Below are positions 5,251 to 13,235 of a DNA stretch of 20,368 nt, in pieces. This DNA comes from an uncultured Eubacteriales bacterium (GTDB lineage Bacteria > Bacillota > Clostridia > Oscillospirales > CAG-272): the NCBI GenBank assembly GCA_900546635.1, contig URDS01000040.1:1-20368 (forward strand), given 5' to 3'. The position numbers and the translations under genes are program-made. Position 1 is the first letter of the stretch. Every line of letters begins with the position of its first letter. Below the pieces are notes generated by a model. It worked only from the letters and a program-made list of their open reading frames with translations, was not told the origin of the DNA and did not search any database.

Positions 5251-6828
5251 ATGGACATGGAACGAGCCAGACGGTATTTTATCAACGGGTTGATTTTAAG
5301 CGGCTGTACGCTGCTCATGCGGACAGTCAGCGTCGCGTTCAATGCATTTTGCGTCAACCGGGTCGGCGAAGAGGGGATGGGGCTCTTTTCGCTGGTCATG
5401 AGCGTATATACATTCGCGGTGACACTGGCCACGTCGGGCGTCAATCTTGCCTCGACACGGCTGACCGCGCTTTATTTCGGAAAAGGGGAGGGGCGGAGCG
5501 TTCGGAGCGCGATGCGGAGATGTCTGCTGTACAGCGCTTTCTTCGGCGCGCTTGCAAGCCTTCTTCTTTTTTTGTTTTCCGATTTTGTTTCCACGCATTT
5601 TTTGATGGAGCCGCGCGCCAAAATGTCTGTGCGCGCTTTATCGATTTCGCTGCTGCCGCTCTCGCTTTGCTCGGCGTTTTCCGGGTATTTTGCCGCTGTG
5701 CGCCGCGTGTACAAGAACGCGATTTCTCAAATTCTCGAGCAGATGATCAAAATTTTCGCATGTGCGTTTCTGCTTTCCCTGTTTGTTCCGCGCGGCGTGG
5801 AATACGCCTGCCTCGCACTGGTGCTTGGCGGTTCGATCAGCGAAGTGGCCTCGTTTATCATGCAGCTTTTCGCCTATATTCGGGATAAGAAAAAACTGAC
5901 CGGCGGCGGTGCGCGCGTGCGGATGCGCGCGGTTTTGGACATTTCTTTGCCGGTCGCTCTGTCGGCATACGTGCGTTCGGGGCTGGTTACGCTGGAACAT
6001 ATTTTGATTCCCATCGGTCTGACCGCGTTCGGCGATCCGAAAGCGCTGGCGACCTACGGCGTTATCAGCGCGGTGGCGCTGCCGATTGTACTGTACCCGT
6101 CGGCGTTTGTCGGCGCTTTTTCCAGCTTGGTCATTCCGGAGGTGACCGAATTTCACTCGGCTGAAAACAAACGGGAAGTGTCCTATGTGACTTCGCGGGC
6201 CTTTTTTGTAACGCTTTTTTTCTCGATTCTCTGCGCGGGGATTTTCTGTACGTTTTCCGGAGATATCTGCACGGCGATTTACGGAAACGCGGAGGCCGCG
6301 GTCTATCTCCGCGCGCTTGCCCCGTTGATGCCGATTATGTTTTTGGATACCGTGACCGATTCGATATTGAAAGGACTCGGCAAACAATTTTATACCATGT
6401 GCGTCAATATTGCCGATGCGGGGCTGAGCGCGCTGCTCGTCTGGCTTTTGGTGCCGCGTATCGGCATTTGGGGCTATATTGTGGTTATTTATGTTTCGGA
6501 ATGCGTCAACACGCTTTTCAGTATTTGGAAGCTGACCGTACTGGTGGATTTTCGGCCGCAGCCGTACAGGTGGCTGCTGGCGCCGCTGCTTAGCGCGGTA
6601 GGCGCGGCCAATCTGTCGCGTTTTTTACTTTCCGCGCTGTCCCTGCCCCTTTCCGGGCTGGTTGTTGCGCTTGAATTTTTGGTTTTTATCCTCTTTTATA
6701 TGCTGATTTGCCGTGTGCTCGGCGCCCTGACGCGCGAGGACATCGGTTGGATAAAAAATATTTTTTTCAAAGGTTCAAATTGGTCTTCCCATAAACGGAA
6801 AAATATGATAAAATTAAAAGAACGATAA
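5251..6828 (+). CDS. SpoVB-like polysaccharide/lipid II flippase (MVF/MOP superfamily)
   Basis: A 525-residue polytopic membrane protein of the MOP superfamily, SpoVB/MurJ-like branch, which flips lipid-linked wall or polysaccharide precursors. The start (RARRYFINGLILSGCTLLMRTVSVAFNAFCVNRVGEEGMGLFSLVMSVYTF, read as consecutive pieces) is the usual SpoVB first helix pair with its RVG-EG-G loop. About 14 hydrophobic helices follow, with the second-half motif YVRSGLVTLEHILIPIGL. The basic tail (SSHKRKNMIKLKER) is soluble. ATG 5251 and ATG 5257 are both plausible: GGGGG at 5246-5250 fits 5257, and AGGGAA at 5239-5244 fits 5251. The neighbouring KapD-like exonuclease and a possible sigma-E promoter hint at a sporulation role such as spore cortex assembly. 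Vegetative precursor flipping cannot be excluded. Confidence 0.83.
   Translation: MDMERARRYFINGLILSGCTLLMRTVSVAFNAFCVNRVGEEGMGLFSLVMSVYTFAVTLATSGVNLASTRLTALYFGKGEGRSVRSAMRRCLLYSAFFGALASLLLFLFSDFVSTHFLMEPRAKMSVRALSISLLPLSLCSAFSGYFAAVRRVYKNAISQILEQMIKIFACAFLLSLFVPRGVEYACLALVLGGSISEVASFIMQLFAYIRDKKKLTGGGARVRMRAVLDISLPVALSAYVRSGLVTLEHILIPIGLTAFGDPKALATYGVISAVALPIVLYPSAFVGAFSSLVIPEVTEFHSAENKREVSYVTSRAFFVTLFFSILCAGIFCTFSGDICTAIYGNAEAAVYLRALAPLMPIMFLDTVTDSILKGLGKQFYTMCVNIADAGLSALLVWLLVPRIGIWGYIVVIYVSECVNTLFSIWKLTVLVDFRPQPYRWLLAPLLSAVGAANLSRFLLSALSLPLSGLVVALEFLVFILFYMLICRVLGALTREDIGWIKNIFFKGSNWSSHKRKNMIKLKER
6780..6809 (+). promoter_or_regulatory. Probable promoter of the nuclease/ATPase pair
   Basis: -35 TTGGTC (6780-6785), an 18-nt spacer, and -10 TATGAT (6804-6809). 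It lies inside the last codons of the SpoVB-like gene and about 30 nt before the ATG at 6846, so the pair can be transcribed independently of the flippase. Confidence 0.5.
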
Positions 6829-6845
6829 ACTGCGGGAGCGGCGTT

Positions 6846-7976
6846 ATGAAAGACAAAATCAAAATTGTTCATATGGGGGATCTGCATCTGGACTCTCCGT
6901 TTTCCTCACTCAGCTTGGATAAAAGCGAGGTTCGCCGGCGGGAACTGCGCGCCGATTTTACTTCGATCCTTTATTATATTCGGGAGTCTGCGGTGGATCT
7001 CGCTCTGATTTCGGGCGATCTTTTCGACGATGGGTATGCCACGGCGGAGACGGTTGAACTCTTGTGCAGTCAGTTCGCGTCCGCGCCCGACTGCCGCTTT
7101 GTGATCGCGCCTGGCAATCATGATCCGTATACGCGCGGCAGTTTGTATGCCGCGAAAAAACTGCCGAAAAACGTTTGCGTTTTTTCGGCAGAGGGGCTGC
7201 AGCGGTTTGTGTTTGAAGATATCAATACTGAGGTGTATGGCTGGGCGTTTTGCTCGGATACGCTGACCGAGAGTCCGCTCGCCGGAAAACGTGCGGACGA
7301 TAACGGGCGGCTGCATCTGGTTTGCGGTCACTGCGATCTGGATGCGCCGCTTTCCCGCTATTGCCCGGTTACGTCGGAGGACGTGCGCAAGTTCGGCGCG
7401 CAGTACAGCGGCTTTTCGCACATTCACAAAACGCCGCAGGTGCATACGGAGGACGGTGCGACCTGGTCGTATTCGGGCGTTGTTGAGGGACGCGGCTTTG
7501 ATGAATGCGGCTTCGGCGGCGTGAATTTGATTGAAGCGGAAACTTCGGGGGATTTTGCGCTTACCGTTAAACGCCTGAAAACAGCGCGCCGCCGCTATGA
7601 GTGGGACAAGCTGGATGTCAGCGGTAGCCGGAGCCTGTCCGAGGTGGTCGAGCGAATCGACACATTGGTTCATGAGAAAAAATACGGCGAGGATACGATT
7701 CTGCGTGTGACGCTCACGGGCGCGGTTTCGCCGGATATGGAGAATTTAGCGCGGCTGGAGACTGCGGGACGCGGACTGTTCGCGCTCGAAATTGACGACC
7801 GGACAAGCCCGATTTTCGATGCGGGCATTCTTGAAAACGATTTGTCCATGCGCGGCGAGCTTTACCGGGAACTGCTTCCGGCTTTGTCCGCGGGCACGCC
7901 GGAGCAGCGCGCGGTCGCGGCCGGTGCGCTGAAGCTCGGATTGGCGGCGCTTGAGGGCAGAAATCTGACAGAATAG
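6846..7976 (+). CDS. Metallophosphoesterase, YhaO/SbcD-like DNA exonuclease subunit
   Basis: A 376-residue calcineurin-like phosphoesterase of the Mre11/SbcD/YhaO group. Metal-binding motifs appear in order: GDLHLD (D12, H14), GDLFDDG (D58), GNHDP (N91, H92, D93), GHCDLD (H162), then SHIHK (H192, H194). The usual Gly before the last HxH motif is Ser here. With its partner ATPase it would form a DNA end-processing nuclease complex in repair. After residue 200 comes a capping region and a C-terminal part of low similarity to E. coli SbcD, as in Bacillus YhaO. GGGAG lies 7 nt upstream of the ATG. The YhaN-like gene starts 11 nt downstream, which supports a two-subunit operon. A 13-bp inverted repeat lies within the gene at 7161-7191. 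Confidence 0.88.
   Translation: MKDKIKIVHMGDLHLDSPFSSLSLDKSEVRRRELRADFTSILYYIRESAVDLALISGDLFDDGYATAETVELLCSQFASAPDCRFVIAPGNHDPYTRGSLYAAKKLPKNVCVFSAEGLQRFVFEDINTEVYGWAFCSDTLTESPLAGKRADDNGRLHLVCGHCDLDAPLSRYCPVTSEDVRKFGAQYSGFSHIHKTPQVHTEDGATWSYSGVVEGRGFDECGFGGVNLIEAETSGDFALTVKRLKTARRRYEWDKLDVSGSRSLSEVVERIDTLVHEKKYGEDTILRVTLTGAVSPDMENLARLETAGRGLFALEIDDRTSPIFDAGILENDLSMRGELYRELLPALSAGTPEQRAVAAGALKLGLAALEGRNLTE
7161..7191. repeat. Intragenic inverted repeat inside the metallophosphoesterase gene
   Basis: CTGCCGAAAAACG (7161-7173) and CGTTTTTTCGGCAG (7178-7191) pair over 13 bp with one extra T and a TTTG loop. It lies in codons for LPKNVCVFSAE, in an A/T-run context reminiscent of a terminator. It may be chance or may affect mRNA structure. 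Confidence 0.55.
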
Positions 7977-7987
7977 GAAGTGTCGAT

Positions 7988-10237
7988 ATGCAGATCGAAA
8001 GAATACATATGGATTCCTTTATGGGCAAAAAGGATTTTACGCTTGCGTTTTCGTCCGGAGTCAATGTGATCGAGGGCAACAATGAGAGTGGAAAAAGCAC
8101 AATTGCCGAGTTTATCAAATTTATGTTGTACGGCGCGCTTTCAAAGGGGGGGATGCTGTCTGAGCGGCAGCGCTTCCTCGGCTTTTCCGAATCCTCTTTC
8201 GGGGGATGGATGGAGCTTTCCACCGCCGGCGGGCGGTATCGGATCGACCGAACCGTCTCGGCTGTTTCTTCGGGATTTCGCGAAAGCGTGTCGGTGAGCG
8301 ACCTTGCGCGGCGAACGGCGGTATTGAAAGGTGAGAATCCGGGCGAGGCGCTGTTGTCGGTTCCCGAGACCGTATTTGTGAAAACCGCATATATTTCTCA
8401 GGCCGGCGACGCATACACGGGCGGGGATGATTTGTCCCGCGCGATTGAAAATTTGCTGTTTTCGGCCGATGAGACGGTCAGTACCGAGAAAGCGCTGAAA
8501 AAACTGGACAAGCTGCGCATTTTGCTGTTGTATAAAAACGGCAAGGGCGGATTGATCTACGATGAAGAGACGGAACGCGCCGCGCTTGCGGCGCGGCTTG
8601 AACGCGCTTTGTCCGACAACAGCGAGATTATCGCCAAGGAGGGCAGTCTTAGCGAAACGCTTCGGCGCATAGAGGAGAATAAAACGGATTATACGCGCGC
8701 AAAAAAGCTGTGCGATCTGTATGACAATTATGTCGCGTACACGCGCTTTCAGGCGCTGGACGAGACGGATGCGGAAGCTGAAAAGCTCAAGGACCAGCTG
8801 GACAAGCAGCTTGCGCGCTTTGACGGTTTTGTACCGGACGGAGAGTATCTCGGACGGCTGCGCCAGATGGCTGACTTGCTTGGGGAGCAGAAAATACGCG
8901 CTGCGCAGGCGCAGGCGAGACTGGACGACGCGGTATCCGCGCGCGCGGCGGCTGAGGCGGCGGCGGGAGACAGCGTGGTTTCGGAGGAACTGCGCGCCGC
9001 GGCGTCCGGCGCGATTCGCCATGCCGGGCGGGCGCGCGCGCTGCGCGTGAGCGGAGTGGTTTTGATGGCGTCCGGCGTTCTGCTCGGCGTTGTCGGGTAT
9101 CTGATGCGAATGGGGATCGCTTTGTATGTCGGCGGCGCCGCCGGTCTGGCATTGGGGCTTTTATGCCTGATTTTCGGTATGCTGGCCGGAGGCCGGCTGA
9201 AAACCGTGTTGCGCAGTTTCGGCGTGCCGGACGCATACGCGCTGGCGGAAAAACTGCGCGAGGATGAGGAAGCCGCGAAACATGCAGGCGGGGAACTTGC
9301 ACGCGCCCGCGAGCAGGAGACGGCCGCCTCTGCGCTGCTTGAAAATGAAAAACGGCTTGCCGCCGAGAAAAAAGAGCTTTTGGACGCGGAAGCCAGGCGG
9401 CTGTGCGGCGAAGAGCAGGATGCCGGCGCATTTTTCGCGCTTGTGGAGGACTATATAACCGAAACGGACGCGCTTCGCCGTCAGCAGACCGGATGCGCTG
9501 AGCGAAAGGAGCGGCTGCTGGCCGAGACGCGGGCGTATGATCGGGCTGCGGTGGAAGAAAAACTTTCTGCCGTCGGGGATCTCGGCGTTTTTGAAAAGCT
9601 GGATATTGCCGAGTACAGCCGTCGCCGGGATTTCAGTGAAAACGCGATCGCCGCTCTGGAAATCAAAAAAAGCGAGCTTGAAAAATCGCTTGCCGCGCTT
9701 CGCGCCACGGTTGAAAATCCGGCTCTGCTCCGCGCGACGCTTGAGGGGCTGGACAAAAAGCTTGCGGAGGCAAAAAAACGCTATGCGGCGATCAGCCTTG
9801 CGATTGCGTCTATCGAACGCGCGTCAGAAGGACTGCGGACGCGCGTTTCTCCGCGGCTGGCGAAGTATGCCGGGGAAATGCTCTCCGTTATGACGGACGG
9901 ACGATATACCGAACTCGGCGTGGACGGCGCGCTGACGCTTACTTATATGGCAAAGGGCGGCGCGCACAGCGCGGAATATTTATCAAAGGGAACGCGGGAA
10001 GCCGCCTATTTCGCGCTCAGACTCGCGCTGTTTGATCTTTTGTACCGGGAGGAAAAAGCGCCGCTGCTCTTAGACGAAGCGTTGGCGCATACCGACGACG
10101 CCCGCACGGCCAAGATTTTTCGTATTTTGCTGGCGCTCGCCAAGGAGGGACAGCAGTCGCTTGTATTTACCTGTCACGGACGCGAGGGAGAAATTGCGGA
10201 GTCGCTCGGCGTTCCCGGTCGAATACGGATTTCCTGA
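7988..10237 (+). CDS. SMC-like AAA ATPase, YhaN/SbcC-type partner with two central membrane helices
   Basis: A 749-residue protein with ABC-type ATPase halves at both ends, as in SbcC/Rad50. Walker A is GNNESGKST (30-38). The signature segment YLSKGTREAAYFALRLAL starts near residue 663, and Walker B PLLLDEALAH lies near 692-701, followed by the D-loop (TDD) and a His switch (TCHGRE). Between them are long Ala/Glu/Arg-rich coiled coils. In place of the Rad50 zinc hook, about residues 353-402 hold two strongly hydrophobic segments (SGVVLMASGVLLGVVGYL and IALYVGGAAGLALGLLCLIF) separated by a short loop. Bacillus YhaN-type proteins share this arrangement, so I infer a membrane-tethered DNA repair or end-processing complex with the upstream YhaO-like nuclease. 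The gene starts 11 nt after the nuclease stop. Confidence 0.88.
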   Translation: MQIERIHMDSFMGKKDFTLAFSSGVNVIEGNNESGKSTIAEFIKFMLYGALSKGGMLSERQRFLGFSESSFGGWMELSTAGGRYRIDRTVSAVSSGFRESVSVSDLARRTAVLKGENPGEALLSVPETVFVKTAYISQAGDAYTGGDDLSRAIENLLFSADETVSTEKALKKLDKLRILLLYKNGKGGLIYDEETERAALAARLERALSDNSEIIAKEGSLSETLRRIEENKTDYTRAKKLCDLYDNYVAYTRFQALDETDAEAEKLKDQLDKQLARFDGFVPDGEYLGRLRQMADLLGEQKIRAAQAQARLDDAVSARAAAEAAAGDSVVSEELRAAASGAIRHAGRARALRVSGVVLMASGVLLGVVGYLMRMGIALYVGGAAGLALGLLCLIFGMLAGGRLKTVLRSFGVPDAYALAEKLREDEEAAKHAGGELARAREQETAASALLENEKRLAAEKKELLDAEARRLCGEEQDAGAFFALVEDYITETDALRRQQTGCAERKERLLAETRAYDRAAVEEKLSAVGDLGVFEKLDIAEYSRRRDFSENAIAALEIKKSELEKSLAALRATVENPALLRATLEGLDKKLAEAKKRYAAISLAIASIERASEGLRTRVSPRLAKYAGEMLSVMTDGRYTELGVDGALTLTYMAKGGAHSAEYLSKGTREAAYFALRLALFDLLYREEKAPLLLDEALAHTDDARTAKIFRILLALAKEGQQSLVFTCHGREGEIAESLGVPGRIRIS

Positions 10238-10286
10238 CGCTGTTTTGCGGTTGTAAAATTTGCTTTGGAAAGATTTTATAAACGAC

Positions 10287-10315
10287 TTTACAATTTCCAA
10301 TTTATATTGTATAAT
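10287..10315 (+). promoter_or_regulatory. Strong sigma-A promoter of rsmE
   Basis: -35 TTTACA (10287-10292), a 17-nt spacer, and a perfect -10 TATAAT (10310-10315). The expected start near 10322 gives a leader of about 50 nt that contains the 10-bp hairpin at 10332-10357. Confidence 0.8.
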
Positions 10316-10331
10316 AACATCTATGAGTAAC

Positions 10332-10357
10332 CGCGTCTTTTTTTGACAAAAGACGCG
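10332..10357 (+). promoter_or_regulatory. Leader hairpin just upstream of the rsmE ribosome binding site
   Basis: CGCGTCTTTT (10332-10341) pairs perfectly with AAAAGACGCG (10348-10357), loop TTTGAC. The GGAGGG ribosome binding site begins 5 nt after the stem and no T tract follows. It is therefore not a terminator; it may protect the 5' end or tune translation. Confidence 0.6.
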
Positions 10358-10371
10358 CTGCCGGAGGGAAT

Positions 10372-11133
10372 ATGCCGCGTTTTTTTGTCCCCAGTGACAA
10401 TTTTGAGGGCAGACAAGTGAAAATTACCGGCAGCGATGCGTGGCATATCGCGCGTGCGCTCCGGATGGCCGTGGGTGAGACTGTGACCGTATGCGATATG
10501 CACGGCGGTGTACATACCTGCATCTTGCGGCGTATTTCGGATGCTGAGGCTTTGGCCGAGATTACGCAGAGCGCCGATGCCGGCAATGAGCCTACGGTTC
10601 GCATCGCGCTGTATCAGGCGCTTCCCAAAGGGGATAAGATGGATCTGATTGTGCAGAAAGCGGTGGAATTCGGCGTGCGCGCCGTGATTCCGTTTCTTTC
10701 CGAGCGGTGCGTTTCGCGTCCGGATTCGGCGGCCCTTGAGAAAAAGCGCGTAAGATGGCAGCGCATTGCGCTTGAGGCGGCCAAACAATGCGGGCGGGGC
10801 ACGGTTCCCGAAGTGCGCGGCGCGCTTTCTTTTGCAGATATGCTGAATTTAGCTGCGGATGCGTCGCTTGCCTGCTTTTGCTATGAGGGAGACGGTACGC
10901 GTTCGCTGAAAACGGTTTTGAAAGAGGCAAGGACGGCCGTGGCCGCTTCGCGGGACGAGCCTGCGTTTTCGCTGATTGTCGGCTGCGAGGGCGGTTTTTC
11001 CGCCGCCGAGGCGGATGCGGCGCGTAAAGGCGGTTTGCAGATGTGCGGGCTCGGACGCCGCATTCTGCGCTGCGAGAGCGCTTCCGGGTTTGCACTGGCA
11101 TGCATGAGCTATGAGTATGAATTACAGGAGTGA
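10372..11133 (+). CDS. rsmE: 16S rRNA (uracil-1498-N3)-methyltransferase RsmE
   Basis: A 253-residue SPOUT-class (trefoil knot) methyltransferase that uses S-adenosylmethionine to methylate U1498 of 16S rRNA in the decoding region. The N-terminal PUA-like domain (MPRFFVPSDNF ... HIARALRMAVGETVTVCD) and the characteristic KGDKMDLIVQKAVEFGV, ERCVSR and RWQRIALEAAKQCGR segments are all present. The cofactor knot is formed by LIVGCEGGFSAAEADAA and LGRRILRCESASGFAL. Most relatives have LGPRILRTETA there, so Pro to Arg and Thr-Glu-Thr to Cys-Glu-Ser are local substitutions. GGAGGG precedes the ATG by 3-4 nt. The next gene starts 5 nt after the stop, with its ribosome binding site inside the end of rsmE. 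Confidence 0.95.
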   Translation: MPRFFVPSDNFEGRQVKITGSDAWHIARALRMAVGETVTVCDMHGGVHTCILRRISDAEALAEITQSADAGNEPTVRIALYQALPKGDKMDLIVQKAVEFGVRAVIPFLSERCVSRPDSAALEKKRVRWQRIALEAAKQCGRGTVPEVRGALSFADMLNLAADASLACFCYEGDGTRSLKTVLKEARTAVAASRDEPAFSLIVGCEGGFSAAEADAARKGGLQMCGLGRRILRCESASGFALACMSYEYELQE

Positions 11134-11138
11134 TTTCA

Positions 11139-11915
11139 GTGGAAAGAGAAACAAGTAAAAAAGTACAGCGGAGACAGGACGCTTTTGCCCGCTCCAATGC
11201 TGTCACAAATAAAATGACCGCGATTTTTTGCGCGCTCGTCGTGCTGTCGGTATTTTTTATCAAGCTGAGTCAGGATTCCGCTTTTGAGCTTTGGTTTATG
11301 ACCAAAGCGCTTCTTTGGGTGCAGATCGGGTGCGGCGTTTTATTCTTGGCGGCGCTTGCATGGCGAATTGTGTCGCTTCGCCGCCATACCGATGAGCATC
11401 TGACCGTATTTTCGTCCGCGCTGCTGCTCGGCGCCGCTGCGTCACTGCTCGGCATTATGCTTTTGTATTTGAATTTCGGCGCGTTCCGTTCGATTGTGAC
11501 GGCGCTTGTGCTGACGCTTCTGTTCTTTGTATATGAGGTTTATCCGCTGGATTTCTTTTTGTTCAGCATCGTGATCTCGGTCGGCGGCATGGCTGCGTCT
11601 TTGGCCGGAAGTCCGGCGTTCGGCATTGCACGGGTACACTATGTCAATATCGCGCTTGCCGTGATTGTTTTGCTTTCGACGGGGATCTGCTCTCTGATTA
11701 TGTTCCGGCTGAAACGGGATAAAAAGATCGAAATTGCCGGGCACAAAATTCTTCTCGCACCGGATGCGCGGCCGGCGGTCGTGTATGCGGCGGGTGTCGC
11801 GGCGTTGCTTGCGGTGGGCGGAGCCATTCTATTTGGTCATATTCTGTACTTCGTTGCCGCGCTTTGTGCGATATATCTCTTAGTTGCAATATTTTATACA
11901 GTAAAATTGATGTAA
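11139..11915 (+). CDS. Uncharacterised 8-TM membrane protein linked to rsmE
   Basis: I do not recognise a named family. The product is 258 residues. It opens with a basic soluble leader (VERETSKKVQRRQDAFARSNAVTNKM), then about eight hydrophobic helices grouped in pairs (for example MTAIFCALVVLSVFFIKL, VQIGCGVLFLAALAW, FSSALLLGAAASLLGIMLLY, IVTALVLTLLFFVYEV). A cytoplasmic basic stretch (FRLKRDKKIEIAGHK) lies between helices 6 and 7, and the protein ends shortly after the last helix. I chose GTG at 11139 because AGGAG (11126-11130) lies 8 nt upstream. A GTG at 11130 overlapping the rsmE stop has worse spacing. No catalytic motif or transporter signature is visible. Position suggests cotranscription with rsmE. 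Confidence 0.8.
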   Translation: MERETSKKVQRRQDAFARSNAVTNKMTAIFCALVVLSVFFIKLSQDSAFELWFMTKALLWVQIGCGVLFLAALAWRIVSLRRHTDEHLTVFSSALLLGAAASLLGIMLLYLNFGAFRSIVTALVLTLLFFVYEVYPLDFFLFSIVISVGGMAASLAGSPAFGIARVHYVNIALAVIVLLSTGICSLIMFRLKRDKKIEIAGHKILLAPDARPAVVYAAGVAALLAVGGAILFGHILYFVAALCAIYLLVAIFYTVKLM

Positions 11916-11942
11916 TTTTGTAGAAAATATTCAATTACCTAT

Positions 11943-11982
11943 TGAGTTTTGCCAAAAAATAGTTTAAAATATAGTTAACTAT
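11943..11982 (+). promoter_or_regulatory. Promoter region and palindrome upstream of the CdaR-like regulator
   Basis: Two overlapping sigma-A readings exist: TTGAGT (11942-11947) with TAAAAT (11965-11970, 17 nt), or TTGCCA (11949-11954) with TATAGT (11970-11975, 15 nt). The perfect 12-bp palindrome ATAGTTAACTAT (11971-11982) overlaps the -10/+1 area and is a candidate operator. The region is markedly AT-rich compared with the flanking genes. Confidence 0.45.
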
Positions 11983-12027
11983 CTACAAAGCTTCAGTTAC
12001 AGATTTGCAAAAGAGAGGATGTGCAAA

Positions 12028-13113
12028 ATGTCAAACAGACTGTTTCAGGGCGTGATACACCAGATGCGCGACGCGACCGATTGTGCGATCGGCGTTATTG
12101 ATGAAAACGGCGTTGTGATCGCGTGCAGCGAGCTTGGAAAAATCGGCGAGACAAGAATCGGCGTTCGGGAGGAGCTTTCCTATACGGGCGATGCGGTTGT
12201 GATCGACGGTTGTACCTACCGTACGATTGGGCAGGGAGCCAAACTGGAAAATATCGTGTTCGTCGAGGGCGACGATAAAAATGCGGAGAGTTTGGCTGCG
12301 ATTTTAGCGGTATCCCTTGCCAACATCAAAAATCTGTATGATGAAAAGTATGACCGCTGTTCCTTTATTAAGAATATTATTTTGGACAATATTCTGCCCA
12401 GCGATATTTATATTAAAGGCAAGGAACTCCGGTTCAGCACCGAAGAAAGCCGCGTTGTTTTTCTGGTGAAATTCTACGGAAAGACCGATATGCTTCCGTA
12501 TGAAATGATGCAGAACATGTTCCCCGATAAGAATCACGATTATGTTATCAGTGTCGGTGAGAGCGATATTGTTCTGGTCAAGGAAGTCAAACCGAACATG
12601 GATACCAAAGAAACGGAGAAGATCGCAAACGGTATTGCGCAGACGCTGTCTTCCGAGTTCTACACGAAAGTCGCGATCGGTATCAGTACGGTGGTCGATA
12701 ACATCAAAGACCTGGCGCGTGCCTACAAAGAGGCGCAGGTGGCGATTGAGGTCGGCAAGGTGTTCGACACCGAGAAAAATATTATCAGCTATGAAAATCT
12801 CGGCATCGGCCGCTTGATTTATCAGCTTCCGACAACGCTCTGCGAAATGTTTTTGCAGGAAGTTTTCAAGAAAGGGTCGATTGAGTCGCTTGACCGCGAG
12901 ACGCTGATGACTGTTCAGTGCTTTTTTGAAAACAATCTTAATGTTTCCGAAACTTCCAGAAAGCTGTTCGTTCATAGAAATACGCTGGTATACCGTCTTG
13001 AAAAGATCCGCAAGATTACGGGTCTGGATCTGCGCGAGTTTGAACATGCCATTACGTTCAAGGTCGCGTTGATGGTCAAGAAGTATCTGACATCGAAGCC
13101 TGTAAAATTCTGA
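12028..13113 (+). CDS. CdaR/PucR-type transcriptional regulator upstream of ftsEX
   Basis: A 361-residue protein. The N-terminal 110 residues (GVIHQMRDATDCAIGVIDENGVVIACSELGKIGE in pieces) resemble the small-molecule sensor of CdaR/sugar-diacid regulators. The middle (about 150-270) resembles the degenerate GGDEF-like domain of that group (VAIGISTVVDNIKDLARAYKEAQVAIEVG). The C-terminus is a PucR-type HTH: LNVSETSRKLFVHRNTLVYRLEKIRKITGLDLREFEHAI. It would bind DNA in response to a ligand I cannot name. AGAGAGG lies 9 nt before ATG 12028; an ATG at 12019 sits on the ribosome binding site. It has its own promoter and lies 122 nt upstream of ftsE, same strand. The position suggests control of the FtsEX-hydrolase genes, an inference. 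Confidence 0.82.
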   Translation: MSNRLFQGVIHQMRDATDCAIGVIDENGVVIACSELGKIGETRIGVREELSYTGDAVVIDGCTYRTIGQGAKLENIVFVEGDDKNAESLAAILAVSLANIKNLYDEKYDRCSFIKNIILDNILPSDIYIKGKELRFSTEESRVVFLVKFYGKTDMLPYEMMQNMFPDKNHDYVISVGESDIVLVKEVKPNMDTKETEKIANGIAQTLSSEFYTKVAIGISTVVDNIKDLARAYKEAQVAIEVGKVFDTEKNIISYENLGIGRLIYQLPTTLCEMFLQEVFKKGSIESLDRETLMTVQCFFENNLNVSETSRKLFVHRNTLVYRLEKIRKITGLDLREFEHAITFKVALMVKKYLTSKPVKF

Positions 13114-13132
13114 TATGCTTTCACGGATTGTG

Positions 13133-13152
13133 GGAACGCGTGCGCGCGTTCC
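13133..13152 (+). other. Hairpin between the CdaR-like gene and ftsE
   Basis: GGAACGCG (13133-13140), loop TGCG, CGCGTTCC (13145-13152): an 8-bp perfect stem 19 nt after the regulator's stop. No T tract follows, so termination would be weak. It may stabilise the upstream mRNA end or mark processing within a shared transcript. The rest of the gap to ftsE has no convincing promoter. Confidence 0.5.
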
Positions 13153-13235
13153 TGCAATTCTTGCGTATATGGGGTATTGCGTTTGGCCTCGGCGCCATAA
13201 AAAGCTCCAAAATCCTATGTGGGGGAGAACAGTTT

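Noticed and set aside
8141..9022. Long minus-strand open frame opposite the YhaN-like gene
   Set aside because: Arg/Leu/Gln-rich shadow of the coiled-coil ATPase. The plus strand has intact ATPase motifs.
13128..13235. N-terminal extension of FtsE from ATG 13128
   Set aside because: The extension covers the hairpin at 13133-13152 and is not like FtsE. GTG 13236 has a good ribosome binding site and gives the family-typical start.
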